64,000 nt of DNA from Microtetraspora niveoalba (GCF_001570405.1 NZ_BBYM01000007.1:124001-188000), one strand, 5' to 3'; positions 32,694-41,582 are shown, counted from the stretch's first letter. A program made the numbers and translations. Notes: a model not told the origin generated them from the sequence alone.

Positions 32694-33038
32694 ATGCCCG
32701 TTCCCCTCTACCAGGCGAAGGCGGACTTCTTCCGCACACTCGGTCATCCCGTACGGATCCGGGTCCTGGAGTTGCTCCAGGACGGCCCGCTCCCGGTACG
32801 CGATCTGCTCGCCGGGATCGAGGTGGAGGCGTCCAACCTGTCGCAGCAGCTCGCGGTGCTGCGGCGAGCGGGTATCGTGACCTCGACGCGCGAGGGATCC
32901 ACCGTCGTGTACGCCCTGAGCAGCAACGACGTGGCCGATCTGCTGCGGGCGGCGAGGCGCATCCTGACCGACATGCTCTCGGGTCAGGGGGAGCTGCTGG
33001 CGGAGCTGCGGGAGGCGGAGCACACGCGGCCCGGGTGA
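32694..33038 (+). CDS. ArsR/SmtB-family winged-helix regulator
   Basis: A 114-residue repressor with the compact ArsR fold: FFRTLGHPVRIRVLELLQDG at the start, then the recognition helix region EASNLSQQLAVLRRAGIV near residues 41-58 and the beta-wing TREGSTVVYALSS. The usual paired cysteines of metal-sensing members are absent, so a non-metal signal or protein-based regulation is likely. ATG 32694 follows GGGGGAGGG. The usual SulP or efflux partner gene does not follow; the next gene encodes a DUF3073 protein. Confidence 0.88.
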   Translation: MPVPLYQAKADFFRTLGHPVRIRVLELLQDGPLPVRDLLAGIEVEASNLSQQLAVLRRAGIVTSTREGSTVVYALSSNDVADLLRAARRILTDMLSGQGELLAELREAEHTRPG

Positions 33039-33240
33039 CCGGGCCTCGGACGTCGTACGGACGGCGCGGCGGGCCCGCCGGGGTGCGCCGCGCCGTGGCG
33101 CGCCGGAGGCGTCCCACACGGCGCGAGCCGTACACCATGGACAAACCTGTGCCCCACAGCTGGACGGTGTGGGAAATTGCATAATTCTTCAAATGATAGA
33201 GAATAGGGCGAAGCACGGCCTGTGTGAGGGAGGACGATCA

Positions 33241-33408
33241 ATGGGGCGGGGTCGGGCCAAGGCGAAGCAGACGAAGGTGGCTCGCCAGCTCAAGTACGCC
33301 AATCACAACATGGATCTCGAGAGGCTGCGCCAGGACCTCGGTGTCGCCGACGAGCCTGTGCGTGATGACGAGACCGATGCTCCCAACGATGGTGCGGGTC
33401 AGGCGTAG
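33241..33408 (+). CDS. DUF3073 small protein
   Basis: A 55-residue protein starting MGRGRAKAKQTKVARQLKY, then HNMDLERLRQDLG, the conserved core of DUF3073, a family restricted to actinobacteria and of unknown function. The basic N-terminus suggests nucleic-acid binding; this is inference. ATG 33241 has GGGAGGACGATCA upstream. Its upstream region is A/T-rich with ATTCT...AGAAT arms (about 33185-33205). A textbook terminator follows ten bases after the stop. Confidence 0.88.
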   Translation: MGRGRAKAKQTKVARQLKYANHNMDLERLRQDLGVADEPVRDDETDAPNDGAGQA

Positions 33409-33417
33409 GCGCGAAGA

Positions 33418-33445
33418 AAGGCCGGTCCCTTCAGGGACCGGCCTT
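33418..33445 (+). terminator. rho-independent terminator after the DUF3073 gene
   Basis: Perfect 12-bp stem (AAGGCCGGTCCC / GGGACCGGCCTT) with a TTCA tetraloop, followed by CCGCTTTT. Confidence 0.9.
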
Positions 33446-33696
33446 CCGCTTTTCCGGGGACGCTTCCGGCTCTCCGGCCGACGCCCCTCCTGACGGCGTG
33501 CCCCGCCGGAGCCGGCGACCTCCCCGGCCATCCGGCCCGCAATCGGGTTTCCCCTCCTGGGCGCCCCCGTTCCGGCGTGCCTCCGCCGGACTGGGCCCAT
33601 CGCATTCGGCGTGGGATTTCGCCCGCCCCCGGCGGGGGTGACGACCGCCGGGGCCGGTCTCCTCGCATTCTCAGCGCGCGGGTGCGCGTCTCCGCA

Positions 33697-33746
33697 TGGC
33701 GACAGATGGCGACATCGCGTTGCTATCCTTGGCGACGTGATGTCGC
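33697..33746 (+). promoter_or_regulatory. leaderless MFS promoter with TGGCGAC repeats
   Basis: TATCCT (33724-33729) lies seven bases before GTG 33737. TGGCGAC occurs at 33697, 33707 and 33730, and GCGACATC (33709-33716) is mirrored by GATGTCGC (33739-33746). These sites bracket the -10 and start codon, so they could be the operator of the TetR protein encoded after the transporter. Confidence 0.45.
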
Positions 33747-35413
33747 AAAGTTCTCGTAGCGGCTGGCTGCCCCTCGTCGTGCTCGCGCTCGGGACGTCGA
33801 TGATCGTCGTGGACGCGACGATCGTGAACGTCGCCGTTCCGGCGATCATCGCGGATCTGGGCCTGACCGCGACCGACGTGGAGTGGGTCAACTCCATCTA
33901 CTCGCTGATGTTCGCCGCGCTGCTCATCCCGCTCGGCCGTACGGGCGACCTGCGGGGACGGCGCCGCCTCTTCGCCTCGGGGGTCGCCGTGTTCCTGCTG
34001 GCGAGCCTCCTCGCGGCCGCCGCCGGCAGCGGCCCGGCGCTCATCGGCGCCAGGGTCGTCCAGGGGGTGGGAGCGGCGATGGTCGTCCCGATGACCCTCG
34101 CGATCATCAACTCGACGTACACCGGCAGGCAGCGGGTGATCGGGTTCGCCGTCTGGGGCTCGGTCATCGGCGGCATGGCCGGGGTCGGCCCGCTGCTCGG
34201 CGGCTGGCTCGTCACGGAGTACGGCTGGCGCTCCGCGTTCTGGGTCAACCTGCCCATCGGCGCGCTGATCCTCCTCGGCACGCTGCGTGTGCCCGACTCG
34301 CGGGACGAGCACGCGGGAGGATACGACCCGCTCGGCATCGTGCTCGCCGTGATCGGCACGACGTCGGTGGTCTTCGCGCTGATCGAAGGCCAGAAATACG
34401 GCTGGCTCACCCCGTTGCGGCCCGCCGACCTCCTCGGGGTGCGGTTCGAGGGCGTCACCCCCGTCCCCTTCGCGTTCGGCATCGGAGTCGTGGCACTGGT
34501 CGCGCTGGTGCTGGTCGAACGCGCCCGCCAACGCGCGGGACGCCCCGTTCTGGTCGACCTGACGCTGTTCGCGCTGCCGAGCTTCCGATACGGCGCGATG
34601 GCCGCGATGGTCGTGGCGCTGGGCGAGTTCGGGCTGATCCTCGTGCTGCCGCTCTTCCTGCAGTCGGCGCTCGGGTACAGCGCGTTCCAGACCGGGCTGG
34701 TGATCGCCACGCTCGCGCTCGGCACGTTCCTGGCCGGCGGCATGGTCCCGGGCATCGCCAGGAAGGCCGGCTCCCGCTCGGTGGTGCAGATCGGCATCGG
34801 CCTGGAAGTCGTCGGCGCGCTCGGCATCGCGCTCTCGCTCGCCCCCGACATGAGCGCGTGGCGGCCGGTCCCCTGGCTGGTGGCCTACGGCATGGGCATC
34901 GGGTTCGCGTCGGCCCAGCTCACCAGTGTGCTGATGGCCGACGTGCCGCCCCGGCAGTCGGGCCAGGCGTCCGGGATGCAGAGCACCGTCCGGCAGATCG
35001 GCGCGGCCCTCGGCGTCGCGGTGCTCGGCGCGGTGCTGGTCACGGGGCTCGGCTCGTCGGTCGAGCGTCGTCTGGACGACTTCCCCGCGCAGGTGCGGAC
35101 CCAGGTGGCGCACGCCGTACAGGAAAGCGGCGGCGTGGCGATCACGGCGCTGCGCGATCCGGCGATGCGCGCGGCGGCCGTCGCGGCCTCGGCCGAGACG
35201 ACCCGCGGGGTCACCCTGCTCACGGCGCTGATCCTGCTCGCCGGAGTGGGGGCCACGCTCCTGCTCCCCAAGGGCGGCGCGGCCGCGCACGGCTCGGATC
35301 TCCCGGACCCGGACGACGACACGCGCCCCGCCGCCCCGGAGACCCCGTACGCGGAGCGGGTGCCGGAGAGCCGCGTGCCGGGAGGCGGGAGCGGCGGCGA
35401 GGCGACGGGGTGA
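33737..35413 (+). CDS. MFS drug transporter, EmrB/QacA (DHA2) type
   Basis: Proton-driven exporter of about 558 residues with 14 predicted membrane helices. Characteristic segments are DATIVNVAVPAI near residue 30, GRTGDLRGRRRLF after helix 2 and GPLLGGWLVTEYGWRSAFWVNLPIG (motif C region). Such proteins export dyes, antibiotics or lipids. GTG 33737 or ATG 33740 are both immediately downstream of a -10 hexamer, consistent with leaderless translation. A TetR regulator follows by 63 bp and probably controls it. The C-terminal 40 residues are a Pro/Gly/Glu-rich cytoplasmic tail. Confidence 0.9.
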   Translation: MMSQSSRSGWLPLVVLALGTSMIVVDATIVNVAVPAIIADLGLTATDVEWVNSIYSLMFAALLIPLGRTGDLRGRRRLFASGVAVFLLASLLAAAAGSGPALIGARVVQGVGAAMVVPMTLAIINSTYTGRQRVIGFAVWGSVIGGMAGVGPLLGGWLVTEYGWRSAFWVNLPIGALILLGTLRVPDSRDEHAGGYDPLGIVLAVIGTTSVVFALIEGQKYGWLTPLRPADLLGVRFEGVTPVPFAFGIGVVALVALVLVERARQRAGRPVLVDLTLFALPSFRYGAMAAMVVALGEFGLILVLPLFLQSALGYSAFQTGLVIATLALGTFLAGGMVPGIARKAGSRSVVQIGIGLEVVGALGIALSLAPDMSAWRPVPWLVAYGMGIGFASAQLTSVLMADVPPRQSGQASGMQSTVRQIGAALGVAVLGAVLVTGLGSSVERRLDDFPAQVRTQVAHAVQESGGVAITALRDPAMRAAAVAASAETTRGVTLLTALILLAGVGATLLLPKGGAAAHGSDLPDPDDDTRPAAPETPYAERVPESRVPGGGSGGEATG

Positions 35414-35476
35414 ACCGCCGGGGCCGCCGGTCGCGGGCGGGCCGGGATACTGGAGGCCGGCACCTGGAGGTGGGAG

Positions 35477-36064
35477 ATGCCAAAGATCAGCGCGGCGACC
35501 GTCGCCGACCATCGGGCGAACCAGCACGCCGCCCTTCTCGACGCGGCGCGTGCGATCTTGGCCGAGCAGGGGGTGCAGGCGCTGACGCCGGCGGCCGTGG
35601 GGGCCCGGGTCGGCCTCGCCCGTTCGAGCGTGTACCGCTACTTCGCCTCGACGGCGGACATCCTCGCCCAGCTCGTCGAGGACGCGTTCCCCCGGTGGCT
35701 GGTCCGCCTCCGCGAGTCCCTGCGGGACGCGGGCGACGGCGCGACCCTCGACGACAGGATCCGCGCGTACGGCGCGGCGGCGCTGGATTTCGTCGGCAGC
35801 CCCGACTACGCGCTGGTCCCGGCGTTGCAGGGGATCGGCCTGCCCGGCGAGTGCAGGGTGAAGGTGGACGAGTTGCACGAGTCGCTGGTCGAGCCGCTCA
35901 GGGAGGCGCTGGTGGAGGCAGGGTACGATCACGCCGGCCTGCGCGCCCACCTCGCCTGGGGAGTGCTCCGCGCCGGCGCCCGGCGACTGGCCGGCGGCGG
36001 CGGGGAGCGGCCCGGCGAGATCGTCGAGGTCACTCTCGACACTCTCCGCCGCGCCCTTCGCTGA
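35477..36064 (+). CDS. TetR-family regulator
   Basis: A 195-residue regulator: N-terminal helix-turn-helix (ALTPAAVGARVGLARSSVYRYFASTADILAQLV, about residues 35-67) and a helical ligand-binding domain resembling the TetR_C_33 type. ATG 35477 has GGAGGTGGGAG directly upstream. It lies downstream of and in line with the MFS exporter, the usual layout for a local exporter repressor. The ligand is unknown. Confidence 0.87.
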   Translation: MPKISAATVADHRANQHAALLDAARAILAEQGVQALTPAAVGARVGLARSSVYRYFASTADILAQLVEDAFPRWLVRLRESLRDAGDGATLDDRIRAYGAAALDFVGSPDYALVPALQGIGLPGECRVKVDELHESLVEPLREALVEAGYDHAGLRAHLAWGVLRAGARRLAGGGGERPGEIVEVTLDTLRRALR

Positions 36065-36233
36065 GCGTCCGGGGAGCGCGGCGAGAACCCGTTCGGACGG
36101 CGGTCCGGGATCTTCACGGCGCCGATTCTGTTTTCGTCACATTGTGAACTTCCGTTCCGCGAACACCGTGCCGACATTCTGGAAGGATCGCGGGATATAC
36201 CTCGTGTTCTTCGAGACTGACGGACAGTGACTG

Positions 36234-37553
36234 ATGCCCCCCATGGATCAAATCGCCTCGTTCACGTCGGACCATCCAGTCGGTACCGCTGTTATATGCG
36301 TAGTCGCCCTGATCATCCTGATTCTGGGTTATTTCGTGCTCCGCGCCGCGTATCGGGCGGTGATTGGCCTTTATCGGCGTTTCGCCGCCCCGCGTCCTCC
36401 GGAGGATCTCCTCACGATCCTCGCCGCCACCATCGCCACCGGCGTCTCCGCCCAGGGAATGTGGCGTTTCTCCGGCGACGTCCTGGGCTTCGACGGCCCC
36501 CTGCGCCTCCTGCTCTTCGCCTTCATCGAAGTCGCCGTCATCACCAGCGCCGTACGGGCCCGCCGGAACATGCGGGAGAACTACTCGGCCGGCATCGACG
36601 GCATCGCCGTGTGGGTGTTCACCTCCCTGTCGGCCGTGCTGTCCAGCATGGACGCCCGCAGCGTCCCCGAGGCCCTCTTCCGGCTCGCGGCCCCGCTCGT
36701 CGCGGCCTGGCTGTGGGAGCGGGGCATGGCGATCGAGCGGCACCGCATCACCGGACGTGCCCGCATCAACTGGCGGATCACCCCCGAACGCGTCATGGTC
36801 CGGATCGGGCTCGCCGAGGCGGGCGACCGCACGGCGAGCGACGTGGACGCGCACCGCAGGCTCACCCGGGTGGCGCTCGCCGCCAAGCGCGCACGCGCGT
36901 TGCGCGCGGCCGGGGCGTCCGACCGGAAGATGCGCGCCGCGCTCAGGAAGCTCGACCGGGCGATGGACCAGGCGGTGGAGTACACGGGCCTGGCGGTCGA
37001 CTCCGCGCGGCAGGAGGCGCTGCTCTCCCAGATCGGGGCGCTCTACAACACGTCCGCTTTGATCGACCTGAGCCCACCGGTCCCGTGGGCGCCCGACGAG
37101 GAGGAGCCGCGGCGGCCCGAGCGTGCCGGGCGCCTCGTGCACCCGGCGCTGGCCGCGTCACGCGCCTCCGACCCCGGGACGGCCGCGGCGGCGGCGAGCG
37201 GAGTGCTCCTCGACGAGGACGACGACGAGGAACGCATCGAGACCGCGGAACCGGCGCCTCCGGTCGACACGGCCCAGCGTGCCGCGCTCATGCGCGCCGC
37301 CCGGCAGTACTGGGACCGGGAGATCGAGCGCCGGTTCGTGCCCAGGGCCGCCGACATCGCGCACGAGATCGGCATCCCGGTCGTGACCGCCCGCGAATAT
37401 CGCGCTCTCTGGAAGCTGGAGCCCAAGGCGCACGCGCTGCTGGAGGCCGCGTACAACGAGCACGGGATCGTCGACACCGGGACCTTCCCGGCGATCACGA
37501 CGCCGGAGAGCATCGTCGCGGTGAACGGCTCCGCCGCGGCCGCCCGTCAGTAG
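36234..37553 (+). CDS. membrane protein related to DUF2637/SpdB-like proteins
   Basis: A 439-residue protein. Residues 17-40 form one membrane helix. The part around residues 60-170 contains further membrane segments (GVSAQGMWRFSGDVLGFDGP, LLLFAFIEVAVITSAVRARR, GIDGIAVWVFTSLSAVLSSMDARS), resembling the DUF2637 region of actinomycete plasmid spread proteins. The C-terminal half is soluble, with an acidic patch (DEDDDEE) near 325 and a possible winged-helix end (AADIAHEIGIPVVTAREYRALWKLE). No plasmid transfer genes or integrase surround it, so it may be a chromosomal relative. The upstream 170 bp is clearly lower in G+C. Function unknown. Confidence 0.65.
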   Translation: MPPMDQIASFTSDHPVGTAVICVVALIILILGYFVLRAAYRAVIGLYRRFAAPRPPEDLLTILAATIATGVSAQGMWRFSGDVLGFDGPLRLLLFAFIEVAVITSAVRARRNMRENYSAGIDGIAVWVFTSLSAVLSSMDARSVPEALFRLAAPLVAAWLWERGMAIERHRITGRARINWRITPERVMVRIGLAEAGDRTASDVDAHRRLTRVALAAKRARALRAAGASDRKMRAALRKLDRAMDQAVEYTGLAVDSARQEALLSQIGALYNTSALIDLSPPVPWAPDEEEPRRPERAGRLVHPALAASRASDPGTAAAAASGVLLDEDDDEERIETAEPAPPVDTAQRAALMRAARQYWDREIERRFVPRAADIAHEIGIPVVTAREYRALWKLEPKAHALLEAAYNEHGIVDTGTFPAITTPESIVAVNGSAAAARQ

Positions 37554-38128
37554 CGGCGGGCCCAGCGAGGCTCGACGTTCGTCCAGGCCTCCTCCCAGCG
37601 CCGCCGGTTGCGGCGCCGCATGACCGCTCGGAGGAGGCCGACGAGCATCGCCAGCACCGCGGCCAGCCCGGACAGCGCCGCGAGCGAGACGATCGCGGTC
37701 GCCATGATGATCTCCGGGGTGCTCGCCGGTTCCCGGGACGGCCGGTTGTCCCCGTTGACCCACAGGCGCACCTGCGTGCCGGGGGTGGCGCCGCCGTTCA
37801 CGGGGATCACCGCCTGGTGGACCGCGCCGTCGGGCGAACGCCAGCGGGCGCCGGCCCGGAGATCGGCCATGCCTCCCAGCCGTGTCGCGCCCGTGGAGGA
37901 GGGCCGCTCGTACAGCGTCGCCGTCACGCGGTGCTTGCCGGCGTTCTCGGCCTGCGCCGTGTCGTACGCGGAGCGGGTGGCCAGATATGTGCCTAAGGGG
38001 ATGATCACGCTGAAGAGGACGAGCAGCGTGATGAGGATCGCCGACTCGACATGATCGGCTGTGCGGCGCAGGGGATTACGGTCCAGCCCCAGGAATCGGA
38101 TAAGTCTCGCTGATATCCGCGTATTCAT
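37547..38128 (-). CDS. Rv1733c-family membrane protein
   Basis: A 193-residue protein with two membrane helices (residues 28-50 and about 142-166) enclosing an extracytoplasmic domain, and the pattern GLDRNPLRRTADHVE near the N-terminus that typifies the Rv1733c family. In Mycobacterium tuberculosis Rv1733c belongs to the DosR dormancy regulon. ATG 38128 follows GGAGG by seven bases. A DosR-box-like site lies 75 bp upstream, in the shared promoter region with hsp20. Molecular function is unknown. Confidence 0.85.
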   Translation of the reverse strand: MNTRISARLIRFLGLDRNPLRRTADHVESAILITLLVLFSVIIPLGTYLATRSAYDTAQAENAGKHRVTATLYERPSSTGATRLGGMADLRAGARWRSPDGAVHQAVIPVNGGATPGTQVRLWVNGDNRPSREPASTPEIIMATAIVSLAALSGLAAVLAMLVGLLRAVMRRRNRRRWEEAWTNVEPRWARRY

Positions 38129-38203
38129 CCCATACCTCCACACGTACTCGACGCTAAGGAAGCTCTCGCCGCCCGGCACAGTGCTGATCGGCCCGGGTGT
38201 GAA

Positions 38204-38217
38204 GGGACCTTCGTCCG
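38204..38217. promoter_or_regulatory. DosR/DevR box-like site between the Rv1733c-like and hsp20 genes
   Basis: GGGACCTTCGTCCG matches the core of the DosR consensus GGGACTWWAGTCCC at 11 of 14 positions by hand count. It is 75 bp before the Rv1733c-like start and 155 bp before hsp20, so could serve both. Confidence 0.6.
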
Positions 38218-38372
38218 TTCTCGCCTGCCCACGGCGGCCCGATGGATGCGGAAAACGCGAAACACGGAGCCGCCCGATCGCGTACGCGGAATGGGAAAGG
38301 GGCCGGGGGAGGTCCGGCGGTCCCCCGGAAACGACGCCGCCCCGTCGGGTGGTGTCATGGAAGGAGAAGCGC

Positions 38373-38837
38373 ATGCGAAGGGAGTCAGAGATGGGTGCCA
38401 TCGCACGCAGGGAGAGCGGCTGGCCCTTCCCGGACCTGCTGGAATGGCTGGAGTCGCCCATGATGGGAATGCGCTCGTCGGCTGAGCTGATCCGGATCGA
38501 GGACTACGTGGAAGGCGACCGGTACGTCGTACGGGCCGAGCTGCCGGGCATCGACCCCGCGAAGGACGTCGACATCACCCTCACGAACGGGGTGCTCGAA
38601 ATCCGCGCGGAGAAGACCGAGGAGACGCGGGAGCGCCACCGCTCCGAGTTCCACTACGGCGCGCTCTACCGTTCCGTCACGCTCCCGGCGGACGTACGGG
38701 AGGACGACGTCAGGGCCATGTACAAGGACGGCGTCCTGGAAGTGAGCGTCGGCCTGGAGAAGGAGAAGAAGGCCGAGGGGCGGAAGATCCCGATCCAGCG
38801 GACGGCGAGCGAGGAGCGCCCGCCGATGGGGGAGTGA
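38373..38837 (+). CDS. Hsp20/alpha-crystallin small heat shock protein
   Basis: ATP-independent holdase of 154 residues. The alpha-crystallin domain runs from about residue 40 to 130 (YVVRAELPGIDPAKDVDITL, LEIRAEKTEE, YRSVTLPADVREDDVRAMYKDGVLEV), ending with an IPIQ motif like the I-x-I tail that locks oligomers. ATG 38373 has AAGGAG seven bases upstream; ATG 38391 also has a ribosome site. The relative in M. tuberculosis, HspX/Acr, is the best known DosR-regulon protein. A 9-bp stem hairpin (38851-38884) follows the stop. Confidence 0.92.
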   Translation: MRRESEMGAIARRESGWPFPDLLEWLESPMMGMRSSAELIRIEDYVEGDRYVVRAELPGIDPAKDVDITLTNGVLEIRAEKTEETRERHRSEFHYGALYRSVTLPADVREDDVRAMYKDGVLEVSVGLEKEKKAEGRKIPIQRTASEERPPMGE

Positions 38838-38850
38838 CCCGGGACGCGAG

Positions 38851-38884
38851 AAGGGCGGGGCCGGTGGGAACGGATCCCGCCCTT
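38851..38884 (+). terminator. probable terminator after hsp20
   Basis: AAGGGCGGG (38851-38859) pairs with CCCGCCCTT (38876-38884) around a 16-nt loop, just after the hsp20 stop and before the convergent CBS gene. Confidence 0.5.
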
Positions 38885-38975
38885 TCCCGCCTCCGGCGGA
38901 ACCTCGCCTGGCGGAACACGGCGCCGTTCGAGGGGACTCCACGCGCCCCGGCGAGTTCTCCGTGGGGGAGGGCGG

Positions 38976-39680
38976 TCACTTCCCGCGGCTCCACCGCGAG
39001 CCGTCGTCCTCCTCCCACTCCAGTTTGTCGACGACGTCGATCACGCCGTGGACCCGGCGGGCCATGGCGACCACGATCGCGGCGTCGCCGCGCCGGGTCG
39101 TCCACCCGCGCAGCGTGACCACGCCCTGGGCCACGTCGACCTTGATCTGGGAGCTCTCCGCCCACAACGAATGCCCGACGACGTCCTCGCGTACCTCCTC
39201 GGCGATGTCGGCGTCGGTGCGCACGAACACCCGGAGCATGTCCTGGCGGCTGACGACGCCGATGAGCACTCCCCGCGCGTCCACCACGGGCAGTCTCTTC
39301 ACCCCGTGCCGGTCCATCAGCCGGATCGCCGTCACGACGGACGCGCCGGGCAGGACGGTCACCGCGGGAGAGGTCATCAGCTCGGCCGCCGTCTCGCCGT
39401 GCGCGGTGTCCCTGACACTGTGGTTCTTCTCCGTGAGGCGGTGGCGCAGGCGGGAGCGCAACGGCGGCTGGTAGCCCTCTCCGTAGTACTGCTCCTTGAA
39501 CTGTTCCTTGCGCAGCAGGTCGGCCTCGGAGATGACGCCGATCACATGGCTCTCCTCGTCGACCACGGGTACGGCGCTGACGCTGTGCGCGATGAGCACT
39601 TCCGCGACGTCTTTGAACGGAGTGCTTCCGTCGACCGACACCACATGCGTGGTCATGACGTCCTCCACTTTGACGCGCAT
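38976..39680 (-). CDS. CBS-pair and BON domain protein
   Basis: A 234-residue soluble protein with two CBS motifs (VEDVMTTHVVSVDGSTPFKDVAEVL near 4-28 and AAELMTSPAVTVLPGASVVTAIRLM near 97-121) and a C-terminal BON domain (near 150-215, IKVDVAQGVVTLRGWT). CBS pairs bind adenosyl nucleotides and sense energy state; BON domains bind membranes or partners. The DosR-regulon protein Rv2626c is a CBS-pair protein. ATG 39680 follows GGGAGGCACGTG. A DosR-box-like site lies 79 bp upstream. Confidence 0.88.
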   Translation of the reverse strand: MRVKVEDVMTTHVVSVDGSTPFKDVAEVLIAHSVSAVPVVDEESHVIGVISEADLLRKEQFKEQYYGEGYQPPLRSRLRHRLTEKNHSVRDTAHGETAAELMTSPAVTVLPGASVVTAIRLMDRHGVKRLPVVDARGVLIGVVSRQDMLRVFVRTDADIAEEVREDVVGHSLWAESSQIKVDVAQGVVTLRGWTTRRGDAAIVVAMARRVHGVIDVVDKLEWEEDDGSRWSRGK

Positions 39681-39759
39681 CACGTGCCTCCCAAAACACA
39701 GCCACAAAACGTACGGAATGCCTGCCCCCATCCAAGTGGCGCGCACTGGCGGTGGGCAG

Positions 39760-39773
39760 AGGTCGGAAGTCCC
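39760..39773 (-). promoter_or_regulatory. DosR/DevR box-like site upstream of a CBS-BON gene
   Basis: On the minus strand GGGACTTCCGACCT, preceded by TTC, matches 10 of 14 core positions of the DosR consensus. It lies 79 bp before the start codon. Confidence 0.5.
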
Positions 39774-39911
39774 GAAACGGAAGGTCCTTCGGACATAAGG
39801 CGCAGCTCATGCCGGTCTCGGGAGGGGGCGCACGGGCCACGGCACGGGCGTCCGCGGCACGGGCGACCGCTGGACGGGTGCCGGCGGCGCGGGCGCCCAG
39901 GGCCGGGGCGC

Positions 39912-40955
39912 TCACGGCACCAGCACGGCCGCGCCCTCGACGCGGTCGGCGGCGAGGTCGGCCAGGGCCCGGTCGGCCGCGTCGAAGGGGTAGGGCGTGG
40001 TCGCGACCCTGGGCGGGTGGAGCGCCGCGAGTTCGAGGAACGCCCGCCCGTCCGCGCGGGTGTTCGCGGTGACGCTGCGCAGGGTCCGCTCCTGGAACAG
40101 ATGCCGTTCGTAGTTCAGCTCCGGGATGTCGGTCAGGTGGATCCCCGCCACGGCCAGCGTCCCGCCCCGGTCCAGGGCGGCGAGGGCGGGCGGCACGAGG
40201 TCGCCCACCGGCGCGAACAGGATGGCCGCGTCCAGGGGTTCGGGCGGCGGGTCCGACGCTCCTCCCGCCGACCGCGCTCCCAGCGCCAGGGCCAGCTCCC
40301 GCGCCTGCTCCGACCGCGTCATCACGTGTACGGCGGCGCCCTGGGCGATGGCGACCTGGGCCGTCAGATGGGCCGAGGCGCCGAAGCCGTAGATCCCGAG
40401 CCGGCCGCCGGGCGGCAGGTCGGCGCGCAGCAGGGCGCGATAGCCGATGATGCCCGCGCACAGCAGCGGCGCGAGCGTCTCGGCGCGGCCCTCGTCCGGC
40501 AGCGGGTAGGCGAAGTCCGCCGGCACGGTGACGTACTCGGCGTAGCCGCCGTCGGCGTCCCAGCCCGTGTACGTGGACGCCGGGCACAGGTTCTCCGCTC
40601 CCCGCAGGCAGTAGCGGCAGTGCCCGCACGTCGAGCGCAGCCACGCCACGCCCACCCGGCCGCCGGCCGGCGGGCCGCCCGCGCCCGGGCCGTGGGCGGT
40701 CACCCTGCCGACGACCTCGTGGCCGGGTACGGTGCGGGGCCGCCTCGGCGGCAGGTCGCCCTCCGCCAGATGGAGGTCCGTACGGCAGACGGCGCACGCC
40801 TCGACGCGTACGAGCAGCTCGCCGGGGCCGGGTGCGGGGACCGGGAGCCGCGCGAGCCGGAGGGGGCGCGTGGCCATCGGGCCCGGGTTGGCGACCACCC
40901 AGGCGTCCATCCCGGCGCCCGCTCCCGCGAACGTCCCGGCGCCGGTGCCCGTCAT
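39912..40955 (-). CDS. zinc-dependent alcohol dehydrogenase family protein
   Basis: Medium-chain dehydrogenase (about 347 residues) expected to oxidise an alcohol or reduce an aldehyde with NAD(P). Catalytic-zinc residues are in [12 protein letters not shown] near residue 53 and PGHEVVG near 77; structural-zinc cysteines are in [17 protein letters not shown] near 108-124; the cofactor fold begins [17 protein letters not shown] near 187. ATG 40955 gives a repetitive Gly/Ala leader ([13 protein letters not shown]); ATG 40910 is an equally good start. A DosR-box-like site is 80 bp upstream of 40955, within the stress island. It may help redox balance under low oxygen. Confidence 0.88.
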   Translation of the reverse strand: MTGTGAGTFAGAGAGMDAWVVANPGPMATRPLRLARLPVPAPGPGELLVRVEACAVCRTDLHLAEGDLPPRRPRTVPGHEVVGRVTAHGPGAGGPPAGGRVGVAWLRSTCGHCRYCLRGAENLCPASTYTGWDADGGYAEYVTVPADFAYPLPDEGRAETLAPLLCAGIIGYRALLRADLPPGGRLGIYGFGASAHLTAQVAIAQGAAVHVMTRSEQARELALALGARSAGGASDPPPEPLDAAILFAPVGDLVPPALAALDRGGTLAVAGIHLTDIPELNYERHLFQERTLRSVTANTRADGRAFLELAALHPPRVATTPYPFDAADRALADLAADRVEGAAVLVP

Positions 40956-41035
40956 CTCGGCTTCCGTCCCGGGGCCGTTCGAGAGGTGCTGCCCGAGCCC
41001 GTCTCAAGGGGCGTCCCGGTGTCCATCGCGAAGTC

Positions 41036-41049
41036 GGTCCTTTCGTCCC
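41036..41049. promoter_or_regulatory. DosR/DevR box-like site upstream of the alcohol dehydrogenase
   Basis: GGTCCTTTCGTCCC (reverse complement GGGACGAAAGGACC) matches 11 of 14 core positions on the minus strand. It lies 80 bp before ATG 40955. Confidence 0.55.
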
Positions 41050-41091
41050 GAGGTGCGGGGAGGGCGTCTCGACCGGCCGGGGGCGTCCCGG

Positions 41092-41439
41092 TCAGCGCTT
41101 CCTCGCCCGGAGGCGCGCGATGGTCCGGATGGTCAGCAGCGCGACCACCATCACGATCTGGCCGCCGATGATCAGCTTGTTGACGTCGACCACCGGCTGC
41201 CAGCGCACCGCGCCGTCCTTGATGACGAACACGCCCGACGGGGTCGCCCCGAGGCCGAACCCGGCGCCCACGCCCTCCCCGGGGTTGTCGCCCTCCTGCC
41301 TGCCGCTGCCGCCCCCTCCGCCGCCGGCGATCCGGGCGACCGGGATGACCGTGATGCCGTCCTGGACGATCGGCTCGCCGAACACCCGCTTGACCGTGGA
41401 TTTGTCCTGTGCTTGCTCGATCATCTGGATGATGTCCAT
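41092..41439 (-). CDS. GerW/YtfJ-family (sporulation protein-like)
   Basis: A 115-residue protein with the GerW/YtfJ pattern: VKRVFGEPIVQDGITVIPVARI near residues 16-37, a glycine-rich loop (AGGGGGGSG) and GAGFGLGATPSGVFVIKDGAVRWQPVV near 58-85, then a hydrophobic C-terminal helix (about 90-107) that may anchor it. In Bacillus GerW acts in spore germination; actinobacterial relatives are uncharacterised. ATG 41439 is chosen because the family domain starts there. It is divergent from a universal stress protein gene in a 143-bp gap. Confidence 0.82.
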   Translation of the reverse strand: MDIIQMIEQAQDKSTVKRVFGEPIVQDGITVIPVARIAGGGGGGSGRQEGDNPGEGVGAGFGLGATPSGVFVIKDGAVRWQPVVDVNKLIIGGQIVMVVALLTIRTIARLRARKR

Positions 41440-41582
41440 CGAGACCCCCTTCGCGATGAATGTCCCTCTATCCATTCCCGTGTACGGGGACGGTGAAAGG
41501 CCGGAGACCGTGCTCACTCAGACGCTCCCTCCGATCCGCCGGGTAGACAGGGACCTGTGAGGTTCACGATGAAGGAGCAGAA

